Assembly: GCA_021788955.1 (NCBI GenBank)
Contig: JAJYKC010000198.1
Coordinates: 1 to 5,829, forward strand
Origin: Acidobacteriota bacterium
Lineage (GTDB): Bacteria > Acidobacteriota > Terriglobia > Bryobacterales > Bryobacteraceae
Length of the DNA: 5,829 nucleotides
Direction: 5' to 3'
In this document: positions 1 to 5,743 of the stretch, in pieces
Layout: each line of letters starts with the position of its first letter
How positions within the stretch are numbered: the stretch's first letter is position 1
Translations under genes and position numbers: made by a program
The notes under the pieces: generated by a model
The model's input: only the letters and a program-made list of their open reading frames with translations
Databases searched by the model: none
What the model was told of the DNA's origin: nothing

Positions 1-321
1 CACATCGTGGCCGTGGAAGACTGCATCCAGGCGTTCCTCTTGGCCCTCCAGCGCGAGGGCATCGACGGCGAGACCGTCAATATCGCGATGGCCGAGCCGT
101 TCGACTACACCGAAACGGCGGCGTACATCGCCGGGCGACTGAACATCGACGTTGTCGACCTCGTCGATCCGGTGGGCCAGGATTTCTGCATGGACGTGAC
201 CAAGGCCCGCTATGTCCTCGGCTATCGCCCGAAGTATTCGATCTGCGGACTCATCGACCACGCGATCGAATTCCGCCAATCGGGCCGGGCCCGGCGGCAA
301 CGGTCCGGGTACAAGGGGTAG
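1..321 (+). CDS. NAD-dependent epimerase/dehydratase, C-terminal part (5' end outside window)
   Basis: The reading frame is open from the first base to a TAG stop, so this is the last 106 residues of a longer protein. It matches the C-terminal region of extended short-chain dehydrogenases/reductases that act on nucleotide sugars. Supporting features are the start of the substrate domain (HIVAVEDCIQAFLLAL, where a conserved V(E)D-x-A-x-A helix sits), a middle segment GETVNIAMAEPFDYTE, and the closing D-x-x-KAR-x-x-LGYRPKYS signature followed by a helix ending in FRQSGR. The Rossmann fold with the GxxGxxG cofactor loop and the YxxxK catalytic pair would lie upstream, so substrate and cofactor preference cannot be read here. 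The basic tail (GRARRQRSGYKG) looks disordered. The next gene has its own promoter, so this is probably the end of a separate transcription unit. Confidence 0.85.
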   Translation, partial: HIVAVEDCIQAFLLALQREGIDGETVNIAMAEPFDYTETAAYIAGRLNIDVVDLVDPVGQDFCMDVTKARYVLGYRPKYSICGLIDHAIEFRQSGRARRQRSGYKG

Positions 322-334
322 TTCCTTCGCGGTG

Positions 335-363
335 CTGACTTCAATGCCAGCATCTCATATAAT
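335..363 (+). promoter_or_regulatory. Sigma-70-type promoter of the DUF4160-DUF2442 unit, predicted leaderless
   Basis: A perfect TATAAT -10 box lies at 358-363. Seventeen bases upstream is CTGACT (335-340), a 4/6 match to the -35 consensus. The usual start point, about seven bases after the -10 box, falls on the A of the ATG at 370. There is no Shine-Dalgarno sequence between the -10 box and that ATG (only ACTGTG), so the predicted transcript begins at the start codon. The boxes are read directly; promoter activity and leaderless translation are inferences. Confidence 0.65.
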
Positions 364-369
364 ACTGTG

Positions 370-639
370 ATGCCCGAGCTATGCCGCTTTTATGGGATCA
401 TCATCCGCATGTACGCGGAGGCCAACGCGCCGCATCATGCCCCGCATTTTCACGCCTACTACCAAGACGCCGCCGCCGTATTCGCCATCGAGCCCGTGGA
501 ATTGATCTCGGGATCGCTGCCGAAACGGCAACGCCGCCTTGTGGAGGCTTGGGCCGAGTTGCACCAAGCGGAGCTTAGGAGGAATTGGGAACGGCTCGAA
601 GCCGGTCAGATCCCGGTTCGCGTAGACCCCCTTTGGTAG
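370..639 (+). CDS. DUF4160 domain protein
   Basis: This 89-residue protein has the DUF4160 pattern over its whole length, which is normal for the family. It opens with a RFYGIIIRMY strand (residues 6-15), then has the conserved H-x-PHFHA motif (PHFHAYY from residue 25), a short sheet, and a C-terminal helical part with LPKRQRRLVEAWAELH and ELRRNW. The histidines suggest metal or nucleic-acid contacts, but no activity is established that I can name. The ATG at 370 is preferred over the in-frame GTG at 367, because family members begin MPE/MPT just before the RFYG strand and the predicted transcription start coincides with the ATG. Members are often found next to DUF2442 genes, as here, and this pair is sometimes suspected of being toxin-antitoxin-like. 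That role is inference only. Confidence 0.85.
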   Translation: MPELCRFYGIIIRMYAEANAPHHAPHFHAYYQDAAAVFAIEPVELISGSLPKRQRRLVEAWAELHQAELRRNWERLEAGQIPVRVDPLW

Positions 640-649
640 GATTACCACG

Positions 650-976
650 ATGGAGCATCCCTTTTACCGCGTCTGCCGCGTCGAAGTCGTTGGACCGTAT
701 ACATTGCGGATCGAATTCGACGACGGCGATCAACAAACGATTTGCTTCGAGGACGTCCTCGGCGGGGAAATGTACCGGCCGCTCCGCGATCTCGCCCTAT
801 TCAACCAAGTTCGAATCGATCCCGAGGTCCACACGCTCGTGTGGCCGAACGGCGCGGACTACGATCCCGCGACCCTGCACGATTGGCCTGAGCATGTCGA
901 CGCGCTGCGGGCAAGAGTACAGCGATGGGAGTCCGCCGGCCGCAACGAATCGCGCGCGGTGACGCCGCAGCCGTGA
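650..976 (+). CDS. DUF2442 domain protein
   Basis: This 108-residue protein carries the DUF2442 fold signature. It has two N-terminal strands (YRVCRVEVVGPYTLRIEFDD, residues 6-25), a central MYRPLRDLALFNQVRID segment, and the diagnostic WPNGAD motif at residues 65-70 followed by YDPATLHDWPEH. The charged C-terminal tail after about residue 95 is longer than in typical members of 75-100 residues. The gene begins 10 bases after the DUF4160 stop. Its ribosome binding site GGTAGGA (635-641) overlaps that stop codon, so the two genes are almost certainly co-transcribed and may be translationally coupled. The family is small and of unknown function. The partnership with DUF4160 suggests a two-component accessory module, possibly toxin-antitoxin-like, but the sequence does not show which partner would be toxic. 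Confidence 0.85.
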   Translation: MEHPFYRVCRVEVVGPYTLRIEFDDGDQQTICFEDVLGGEMYRPLRDLALFNQVRIDPEVHTLVWPNGADYDPATLHDWPEHVDALRARVQRWESAGRNESRAVTPQP

Positions 977-983
977 CCTCGCC

Positions 984-1002
984 CCGCGGGCCATCACCGC
1001 GG
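984..1002. other. Short GC hairpin in the convergent gap
   Basis: Two CCGCGG hexamers (984-989 and 997-1002) can pair into a 6-base stem with a 7-base loop. They lie between the convergently transcribed DUF2442 gene and the antitoxin-like gene. No T-tract follows on either strand, so it is not a convincing intrinsic terminator, though it could contribute to 3' end formation for both units. Nothing else was recognised in this 64-base gap. Confidence 0.25.
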
Positions 1003-1040
1003 AAGCAGCTTTGCAAACCGTTCAAGTTCTTCTGCAGGAC

Positions 1041-1232
1041 TCATGGCGTTGTTCCTTTTTTCGTGCGTCGCAAGGAGACCACTCGTCCCGGGTACTGCGC
1101 TTCCACAGAACGCAGGTGCTCGCAGAGCTTGCCCACATCATTGCCGAACTGCGCCGAGATCTTGGCTCGTATTGCTCGCACTTCGTCTATCAAGGGATCT
1201 GGCCTTGCGCTTTCCCGCTGCGGCTCATTCAT
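1041..1232 (-). CDS. Small antitoxin-like partner of a VapC-type PIN toxin
   Basis: This 63-residue protein resembles the small proteins encoded beside VapC-type PIN toxins. It has a DPLIDEVRAIRAKISAQFG helix (about residues 13-31), a short DVGKLCEHLRSVEAQY segment, and a basic VVSLRRTKKG tail. The start at 1232 is preferred over upstream in-frame starts, because a strong ribosome binding site GGGAGGA (1238-1244) sits five bases before it and the frame upstream is unrelated to the family. It overlaps the 3' end of the toxin remnant by eight bases, the usual coupled arrangement of such operons. The toxin next door is broken, so this would be an orphan partner gene. The antitoxin role is inferred from gene order and sequence type. 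The family is poorly characterised, and no known DNA-binding fold is obvious. Confidence 0.65.
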   Translation of the reverse strand: MNEPQRESARPDPLIDEVRAIRAKISAQFGNDVGKLCEHLRSVEAQYPGRVVSLRRTKKGTTP

Positions 1233-1398
1233 GTGCGTCCTCCCACAGCACTTCCGCCGAAACGAAAAGATCGTACCGGCGGGCTTGTGTATTCCACCAC
1301 TCCAGGCTCGTCTCCCGGCGGTAGACGCTCTTTGCATCGGTCCGGTCGGAAACACACGCGCTCACGAAACTCGTTTCAAGGTAGACGTCGGCTGGCAT
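1225..1398 (-). pseudogene. PIN-domain (VapC-type) toxin remnant with internal deletion
   Basis: The 57 codons begin as a VapC-type PIN protein: MPADVYLETSFVSACVSD, then SLEWWNTQARRYDLFVSAEV. This matches the first strand with its acidic residue (E8 of YLETS), the WW helix and the second strand of this PIN subgroup. Complete members have roughly 160-170 residues. Here the frame passes straight from FVSAEV to LWEDAHE and stops, so about two thirds of the domain and the remaining catalytic acidic residues are missing. The tail LWEDAHE resembles the last residues of full-length relatives, which suggests an in-frame internal deletion rather than a premature stop. That comparison is from memory. 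The ATG at 1398 is chosen because family members begin a few residues before VYLETS; it follows the asnS stop by 60 bases on the same strand. The product should have no nuclease activity. Confidence 0.7.
1238..1244 (-). promoter_or_regulatory. Ribosome binding site of the antitoxin-like gene, inside the toxin remnant
   Basis: On the minus strand GGGAGGA lies five bases before the ATG at 1232. The same bases encode the W-E-D of the retained toxin tail. It fixes the start of the small downstream gene and explains why the last codons of the toxin could be under selection even after the toxin lost its function. Confidence 0.6.
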
Positions 1399-1458
1399 GA
1401 TATCCACCACCAAAGCTGTTTCTGTCGAGCGGTAACCAGGGTCTCCCATTCGCTTTGG

Positions 1459-2775
1459 CTAGAATTCCGCGCTGCTCGGCGTCCTCGGGAACGGGATCAC
1501 ATCGCGTATATTACCCATCCCGGTGATGAACTGCACGGCCCGTTCCAGGCCCAGGCCGAAGCCCGAGTGCGGCACGGTGCCGTAGCGGCGCAGGTCGAGA
1601 TACCACTCGAAGGCCTGGCGCGGAAGTTTGGATTCTTCCATGCGCTTCACCAGCAGGTCGTAATCCGCCAGGCGCTCGCTGCCGCCGATGATTTCGCCGT
1701 AGCCCTCGGGTGCCAGCACGTCGACGCACAGGGCCAGCTCGGGGCGCTCCGGGTCAGGCTTCATATAAAAAGCCTTCACCTGGCTGGGGTAGCGGTGGAC
1801 CATGACGGGCCGGTCAAAATTTTCAGCCAGCAGGGTTTCATCCGTGCCGCCGAAATCTCCTCCCCACTCGATCTCACTGCCCTTTTCCTTGAGGATTTTG
1901 ACGGCGTCGTCGTAGGAAATGCGCGGAAAGGGCGGCGCGCAGCGCTCCAGTTTGCTGACGTCGCGGCCCAGGGTTTCCAGTTCCGGGCGGCAATTTTCCA
2001 GCACGCGTGCGACGACGCTCGAGACCAGGTCTTCGGCCAGTTGCATCACGTCATCGAGGTGGGCAAAGGCCACTTCCGGCTCGACCATCCAGAATTCCAT
2101 CAGGTGGCGGCGGGTCTTGGACTTTTCCGCGCGGAAAGTCGGGCCGAAACAGTAGGACTTTCCCACGCTCATGATGGCGGCTTCGCTGTAAAGCTGCCCC
2201 GACTGCGCGAGGTAGGCTTTCTGGTCAAAGTAATCCACCTCAAACAGCGTGGTAGTGCCTTCACAGGCGCTGGGCGTGAGGATGGGCGTATCGACCAGAA
2301 TGAACCCGCGGTCGTCAAAAAAGTCGCGGCAGGCGCGAATGATCTGGTGCCGCACGCCCAGGATGGCCCGCTGGCGCGAAGAGCGCAGCCACAGGTGGCG
2401 ATGGTCCATCAGGAACTCGACGCCGTGTTCCTTGGGCGTGATGGGGTAAGGCTGGCTGGCGGGAACAAGCTGGAGAATTTCAAGGCCGGTGACGCCCAGC
2501 TCGTAGCCGCCGGGCGCGCGGGGCTCGGCGCGGACCTTGCCGGTGACGCGCAGGGAAGTTTCCTGAGTGAGAGAGCGCGCTTTTTCAAACAATTCCGGCG
2601 GCACGGCGCTTTTGACCACCACGCCCTGCATCAGGCCGGTGCCGTCGCGGAAAATCGGAAAGAGGATTTTGCCGCTCTCGCGATGGTTGTAGAGCCATCC
2701 CTCGACGGTGACCTCCTGGTCCACGTACCGGCTCATATTGCGGATTTCGACGACGGGCGGCGAAGGCGTTCCCAT
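1459..2775 (-). CDS. asnS: Asparaginyl-tRNA synthetase (AsnRS)
   Basis: This class II cytoplasmic enzyme charges tRNA-Asn with asparagine using ATP. The 438 residues match the bacterial/archaeal AsnRS length. An OB-fold anticodon-binding domain spans about residues 8-105 ([24 protein letters not shown]). The catalytic domain follows: motif 1 region around [22 protein letters not shown] (about 152-172), an asparagine-pocket segment [13 protein letters not shown] (188-200), motif 2 with [20 protein letters not shown] (210-229), and motif 3 with [15 protein letters not shown] ending in DVIPFPR (405-431). [11 protein letters not shown] and the SGQLYSE segment favour AsnRS over AspRS. The ATG is two bases after the stop of the upstream TIM-barrel gene. 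A GGAGGA site (2788-2793) lies inside that gene's 3' end, with a rather long spacer of 12 bases. The gene therefore appears to be the third cistron of the ggt operon. It looks intact and functional. Confidence 0.97.
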   Translation of the reverse strand: MGTPSPPVVEIRNMSRYVDQEVTVEGWLYNHRESGKILFPIFRDGTGLMQGVVVKSAVPPELFEKARSLTQETSLRVTGKVRAEPRAPGGYELGVTGLEILQLVPASQPYPITPKEHGVEFLMDHRHLWLRSSRQRAILGVRHQIIRACRDFFDDRGFILVDTPILTPSACEGTTTLFEVDYFDQKAYLAQSGQLYSEAAIMSVGKSYCFGPTFRAEKSKTRRHLMEFWMVEPEVAFAHLDDVMQLAEDLVSSVVARVLENCRPELETLGRDVSKLERCAPPFPRISYDDAVKILKEKGSEIEWGGDFGGTDETLLAENFDRPVMVHRYPSQVKAFYMKPDPERPELALCVDVLAPEGYGEIIGGSERLADYDLLVKRMEESKLPRQAFEWYLDLRRYGTVPHSGFGLGLERAVQFITGMGNIRDVIPFPRTPSSAEF

Positions 2776-2777
2776 GC

Positions 2778-3599
2778 TTAGCGGATCTCCTCCATTCTTC
2801 TCATGATTTCGTGCAGCTTGGCGAAGCAGTCCGCGGCGGGACCGAAGTTGCGCAGCTCAAACATGATGGGAACCTCGCTATCGAGAGATCGGAAGGCGCG
2901 CACGGTCTGCTCCCAGTCAATGCCACCCTCGAACGGCGCCAGGTGCTCATCCTTTTCCTGCCGGTTGTCGTGCACGTGGGTGGAGGCGATGTGGTCCTTC
3001 AGCACCTCAAAGGCGTGGTCCACCCCGCAGGTCATGTGGGCGTGGCCGGTGTCAAAGCAGACCTTCATGCCCATGTGGGTGTAGTGCATAAAGCGGATCA
3101 GCCGCTCGGGTGACGTGATCTCATTGGGAATGTTTTCCAGCAGGATGCTGACGCCCCGTTCCTTGGCATAGATGTTCAGGTGCTCGAGCGAGGTGAAGGC
3201 GGCGTCAAACTTGTCGATGTTGAATTCCTCTTTCGGCAGCCCCAGGTGGAGAATCAGGTAGCGGAAGGGCACGTGCTCTGCCACTTCGATGGCCCGCTTG
3301 ATCTCCTCCATGCTTTCGATGCGCTTGCGGCGTTCCAGGTAGGCCAGGGAGATGGGCAGCCCGCCGGCGCGGCCCCACTCCTTGTCGGCATGGAGCGGCG
3401 CGTGCAGCGAGAAGGGCTCCACGTCGTGGTCGCCGAACCACTCCGCCACGTCGCGAACGTGGTTGCGGTCGTGATAATCCAGGTGCTGGGGCACCGCGAA
3501 GATTTCCACCTGGCGGAACCCGGCGCCGGCAATGCCGTCCAGGATGTGCGACGAAAGCCGGTCATTGGCAAAAAGATGGGTTGAGAGCGCAAAGTTCAT
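2778..3599 (-). CDS. Sugar phosphate isomerase/epimerase-like TIM-barrel protein
   Basis: This 273-residue protein of the xylose isomerase-like / AP endonuclease family 2 superfamily has the usual length. The barrel strands carry the expected metal-ligand candidates: H66 in SLHAPLH, H118 in LILHLG, E155 in ILLENIP, D183 and H186 in [10 protein letters not shown]208 and H210 in STHVHDN, and E248 in IMFELRN. These fit a divalent-metal site used for isomerase, epimerase or phosphodiesterase chemistry. The substrate cannot be told from sequence, and endonuclease IV is less likely because the protein lacks its full set of motifs. There is no signal peptide, so it is probably cytoplasmic. The ATG shares one base with the ggt stop (TGATG). 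AGGA (3605-3608) sits five bases upstream, so translation is probably coupled to ggt. Confidence 0.88.
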   Translation of the reverse strand: MNFALSTHLFANDRLSSHILDGIAGAGFRQVEIFAVPQHLDYHDRNHVRDVAEWFGDHDVEPFSLHAPLHADKEWGRAGGLPISLAYLERRKRIESMEEIKRAIEVAEHVPFRYLILHLGLPKEEFNIDKFDAAFTSLEHLNIYAKERGVSILLENIPNEITSPERLIRFMHYTHMGMKVCFDTGHAHMTCGVDHAFEVLKDHIASTHVHDNRQEKDEHLAPFEGGIDWEQTVRAFRSLDSEVPIMFELRNFGPAADCFAKLHEIMRRMEEIR

Positions 3600-5278
3600 C
3601 AGTATCCTGCCGCCTTTCCCGTGCCCCGCGAATCGGCCGCGCCAAAGCGCCAGCCGGTTTCCGGATCAACCGCAATGGCTTCACACTCGCCCAGGCTGTC
3701 CGTTTCCTTGAGCTTGTATCCGGCTTTTTTCAGCTTATCAAGGGTATCGGCAGAAAATCCCCACTTTTCATAGGTAATCTGGTCAGGTTCCCACTGGTCG
3801 TGGAAGCGCGGCGCGTTGACGGCCTGCAGCACGTCCATGTGGTAGACCAGCACATTCAGCAGCACCTGCAGCACCGTGTTGATGATGGTGCCGCCGCCCG
3901 GCGATCCCAGCACCAGCCGGACTTTGTTGTTTTGCAGCACAATCACCGGCGTCATGGATGAGAGCGGGCGCTTGTGCGGCGCGATGGCGTTGGCTTCGCT
4001 CTGGATCAGGCCAAACATATTGGGCGTGCCGGGCTTGGAGGTAAAGTCGTCCATCTCGTCGTTCAGCAGAAAGCCCGCGTCCTCCACCGTCACTCCGCTG
4101 CCGTAGCCGTTGTTCAGCGTGTAGGTGTTCGAAACTGCGTCGCCCTCCGCATCTACTACAGAGAAGTGGGTGGTGTTCGGCCCCTCGAACGGCGCCGGAT
4201 TGCCCGCGCCCACTTTAGCGCCGGGTTTGGAGTTCAGAATTTCCTTGCGCAGTTGCTCGGCATACTGCGGGCTGGTGAGCCCCTTCACCGGAACGGAACT
4301 GAAATCCGTATCGCCCAGGTAGGCGGCCCGGTCGGCGTAGGCGCGCCGCATGGCTTCCACAATCAGGTGCATGGACGCGTAGGAATCCGGCGGCCCCAGG
4401 TCGAGCGGGTCCAGGATGTTCAGCATCTCAATGAGGGCCACGCCTCCCGAGCTGGGCGGCGGCGGGGCCAGAATTTCATAGCCGTGGAACTGCCCCACCA
4501 GCGGCTTTCGAATTTTGGCGCGGTAACGGGCAAGGTCGTCTTTGGTGATGATGCCGTCATACTCCTTCATGGTGTTGACAATGTCGGTGGCGACCCGGCC
4601 CAGGTAAAAGGCGTTGGGCCCGTGCTGCGCAATCTGTTCGAGCGTATAGGCCAGTTCCGGCTGCTTGAAAATCTCTCCCGGCTGGTAGGGGTTCCCTTCG
4701 TGCAGAAAGATGCGGCGGCTGGCCACAAATTTTGAAAGCAGCTCCTGGTGCTTCCTGAGTGACCGGCTCAGCCAGTAGCTGACCGGGAAACCATCTTTCG
4801 CCAGGCGGATGGCTGGCTGCATCACCCGGGCCAGGCCCAGCTTGCCGTATTTCTGCTCGGCCATGGCCAGGCCGGCTACGGTCCCAGGCACGCCCACGGC
4901 GCGCGCGCCCACAATGGAGGCGTTGGGGATGATATGGCCGTGCTTGTCCAGATACATATCACGAGTAGCGTGGCCCGGCGCCTCCTCGCGGTAATCCACC
5001 ATCTCCGGCGGTTCGCCCGTCATGCGGACCATCATGAAGCCGCCGCCGCCGATGTTTCCGGCAAAGGGATAGGTGACGGCCAGGGCAAAGCCCACGGCCA
5101 CGGCCGCGTCCACCGCGTTGCCGCCCGCCTCGAGGATCTCAAGGCCGGCGTCGGTGGCCAGCCGACTGCTCGAAACCACCATGCCGTGCTGCCCTGCTAC
5201 GGGAGTGAGCGCCAGGACGGGTATGGCCGGCGTAAGGATGATCAGAAGAAGCAGCTTGCCAAAGGATGGAAGGCGCAC
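3599..5278 (-). CDS. ggt: Gamma-glutamyltransferase (glutathione hydrolase), exported proenzyme
   Basis: This N-terminal nucleophile hydrolase cleaves gamma-glutamyl bonds (glutathione and related peptides) and transfers the glutamyl group, normally in the periplasm. From the GTG at 5278 it has 559 residues, typical of the family. A signal peptide MRLPSFGK plus a hydrophobic run ends in VLA, with likely cleavage after residue 23. The large subunit holds DYREEAP, whose R97 matches the glutamate-binding arginine of E. coli GGT. Autocleavage is expected before T369 in NTTHFSVVD, giving a 191-residue small subunit with NDEMDDF (D411), PLSSM (S440, S441) and the SPGG oxyanion loop (G461, G462). 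All key residues are present. The frame also opens at a TTG at 5410, but that codon is the -35 box of the promoter and precedes any transcript. The GTG directly precedes a canonical signal peptide; its site GAGGG (5282-5286) has a short 3-base spacer. First gene of the operon. Confidence 0.95.
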   Translation of the reverse strand: MRLPSFGKLLLLIILTPAIPVLALTPVAGQHGMVVSSSRLATDAGLEILEAGGNAVDAAVAVGFALAVTYPFAGNIGGGGFMMVRMTGEPPEMVDYREEAPGHATRDMYLDKHGHIIPNASIVGARAVGVPGTVAGLAMAEQKYGKLGLARVMQPAIRLAKDGFPVSYWLSRSLRKHQELLSKFVASRRIFLHEGNPYQPGEIFKQPELAYTLEQIAQHGPNAFYLGRVATDIVNTMKEYDGIITKDDLARYRAKIRKPLVGQFHGYEILAPPPPSSGGVALIEMLNILDPLDLGPPDSYASMHLIVEAMRRAYADRAAYLGDTDFSSVPVKGLTSPQYAEQLRKEILNSKPGAKVGAGNPAPFEGPNTTHFSVVDAEGDAVSNTYTLNNGYGSGVTVEDAGFLLNDEMDDFTSKPGTPNMFGLIQSEANAIAPHKRPLSSMTPVIVLQNNKVRLVLGSPGGGTIINTVLQVLLNVLVYHMDVLQAVNAPRFHDQWEPDQITYEKWGFSADTLDKLKKAGYKLKETDSLGECEAIAVDPETGWRFGAADSRGTGKAAGY

Positions 5279-5314
5279 GAACCCTCGCGTCAGAAAGCAG
5301 AAAGGAATTTTATC

Positions 5315-5334
5315 CGGGCAATGGAACCTGCCCG
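5315..5334 (-). other. Leader hairpin upstream of ggt
   Basis: In the predicted ggt leader, CGGGCA and TGCCCG (5334-5329 and 5320-5315, read on the minus strand) form a 6-base stem with an 8-base loop, ending about 36 bases before the start codon. There is no following T-tract and no sign of a known riboswitch. It may affect mRNA stability, or may be incidental in GC-rich sequence. Confidence 0.25.
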
Positions 5335-5381
5335 CAGCGCCTGGGAACCGAAGGCTCGACGCGCTGTTCTTTTGAACCTGT

Positions 5382-5410
5382 AATGTAAGCGAAAACCCGC
5401 CAAGCGTCAA
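5382..5410 (-). promoter_or_regulatory. Sigma-70-type promoter of the ggt-TIM barrel-asnS operon
   Basis: On the minus strand the -35 box TTGACG (5410-5405, 5/6 match) and the -10 box TACATT (5387-5382, 4/6 match) are separated by exactly 17 bases. Transcription would start near 5375, giving a leader of about 97 bases before the GTG at 5278. The -35 box lies within the left inverted repeat arm of the 84-base element described separately, while the -10 box is outside it. This is the only convincing promoter upstream of ggt. Strength and use are inferred. Confidence 0.65.
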
Positions 5411-5491
5411 CTGAAAGGCGGGGCAGGGGCGCCATCATCTTCGCCCATTTTTCGCCCGGCCTCTGAAACGGAAGTTGACGCTTCAACCCGC
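5394..5491. repeat. 7-base direct repeats flanking the inverted-repeat element
   Basis: AACCCGC occurs at 5394-5400 and again at 5485-5491, placed symmetrically one base outside the two 11-base inverted repeat arms. It is read here as a possible target-site duplication. The left copy lies in the spacer of the ggt promoter. Confidence 0.45.
5401..5484. mobile_element. Putative 84-base MITE-like element
   Basis: AAGCGTCAACT (5402-5412) and AGTTGACGCTT (5473-5483) are perfect 11-base inverted repeats separated by 60 bases with no coding capacity. One base outside each arm begins a perfect 7-base direct repeat, AACCCGC, at 5394-5400 and 5485-5491. Inverted ends plus a flanking direct repeat is the signature of a small non-autonomous transposed element with a target-site duplication. 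If so, the element includes the outermost unpaired C at each end. Both arms carry an outward-facing TTGACG. The alternative is a widely spaced regulatory dyad. No family is recognised, and a single copy in this window cannot prove mobility. Confidence 0.45.
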
Positions 5492-5505
5492 GGTTCTCCC
5501 AGCCG

Positions 5506-5743
5506 TGGCGAGCCTTTCTGGAGAGGATGAGGACCGAGGCAGCGCAAGCCATCTACCGGTTGCGCAGCCAGGTGGCGGAGTCTCCCCACGCCTGGTTGAA
5601 AGCCCAAATCGGACTGCGCCAATTTCGGGTGCGCGGTTTGAAGTAAAGTACGCTGTGAGGCGCTCTGGGCCTGTTTGGCTTACAACCTGGCTCAGTGGGT
5701 GCGCCTGCCGTGGAAGTTGCATAGAGCGCCGGCTCCGGCCTGA
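5506..5743 (+). pseudogene. IS1182-type transposase, frameshifted C-terminal remnant
   Basis: Two adjacent frames together encode the typical C-terminal end of an IS1182-type transposase. The first (5506-5643) reads RAFLERMRTEAAQAIYRLRS, then QVAESPHAWLKAQIGLRQ and FRVRGLK. It then meets TAA at 5644-5646. Dropping the single T at 5644 restores the frame, and 5645-5740 continues as KVRCEALWACLAYNLAQWVR and on to a TGA at 5741-5743. The segments VAE-x-PHAW-x-K, GLRQFRVRGL and ALWACLAYNLAQW are hallmarks of this family's end. About 78 codons remain of a protein normally around 400-550 residues. The N-terminal and most catalytic parts are absent: upstream in frame there is only a TGA inside the neighbouring element. 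It is a dead relic. The family assignment is from remembered motifs. Confidence 0.75.

Noticed and set aside
1410..1458. Inverted repeat CCAAAGC / GCTTTGG after the asnS stop, as a possible terminator
   Set aside because: The stem is 7 bases with a 35-base loop and no T-tract follows it, so it is not a credible intrinsic terminator.
925..2781. A 618-codon open frame on the + strand spanning the toxin-antitoxin remnant and all of asnS
   Set aside because: It lies antisense to a clearly conserved AsnRS gene. Its translation has no recognisable domain, and its length is explained by the codon bias of the high-GC gene on the other strand.
3974..4735. A 253-codon + strand frame inside ggt
   Set aside because: It is antisense to conserved GGT sequence and its translation has no recognisable motifs, so it is a shadow frame.
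5307..5312. A minus-strand TAAAAT as an alternative -10 box for ggt
   Set aside because: No -35-like sequence exists at a suitable distance, and the upstream TTGACG/TACATT pair is far better.
5475..5503. The + strand TTGACG in the right arm of the element as a promoter toward the transposase relic
   Set aside because: At 17 bases downstream the sequence is CCCAGC, which does not resemble a -10 box.
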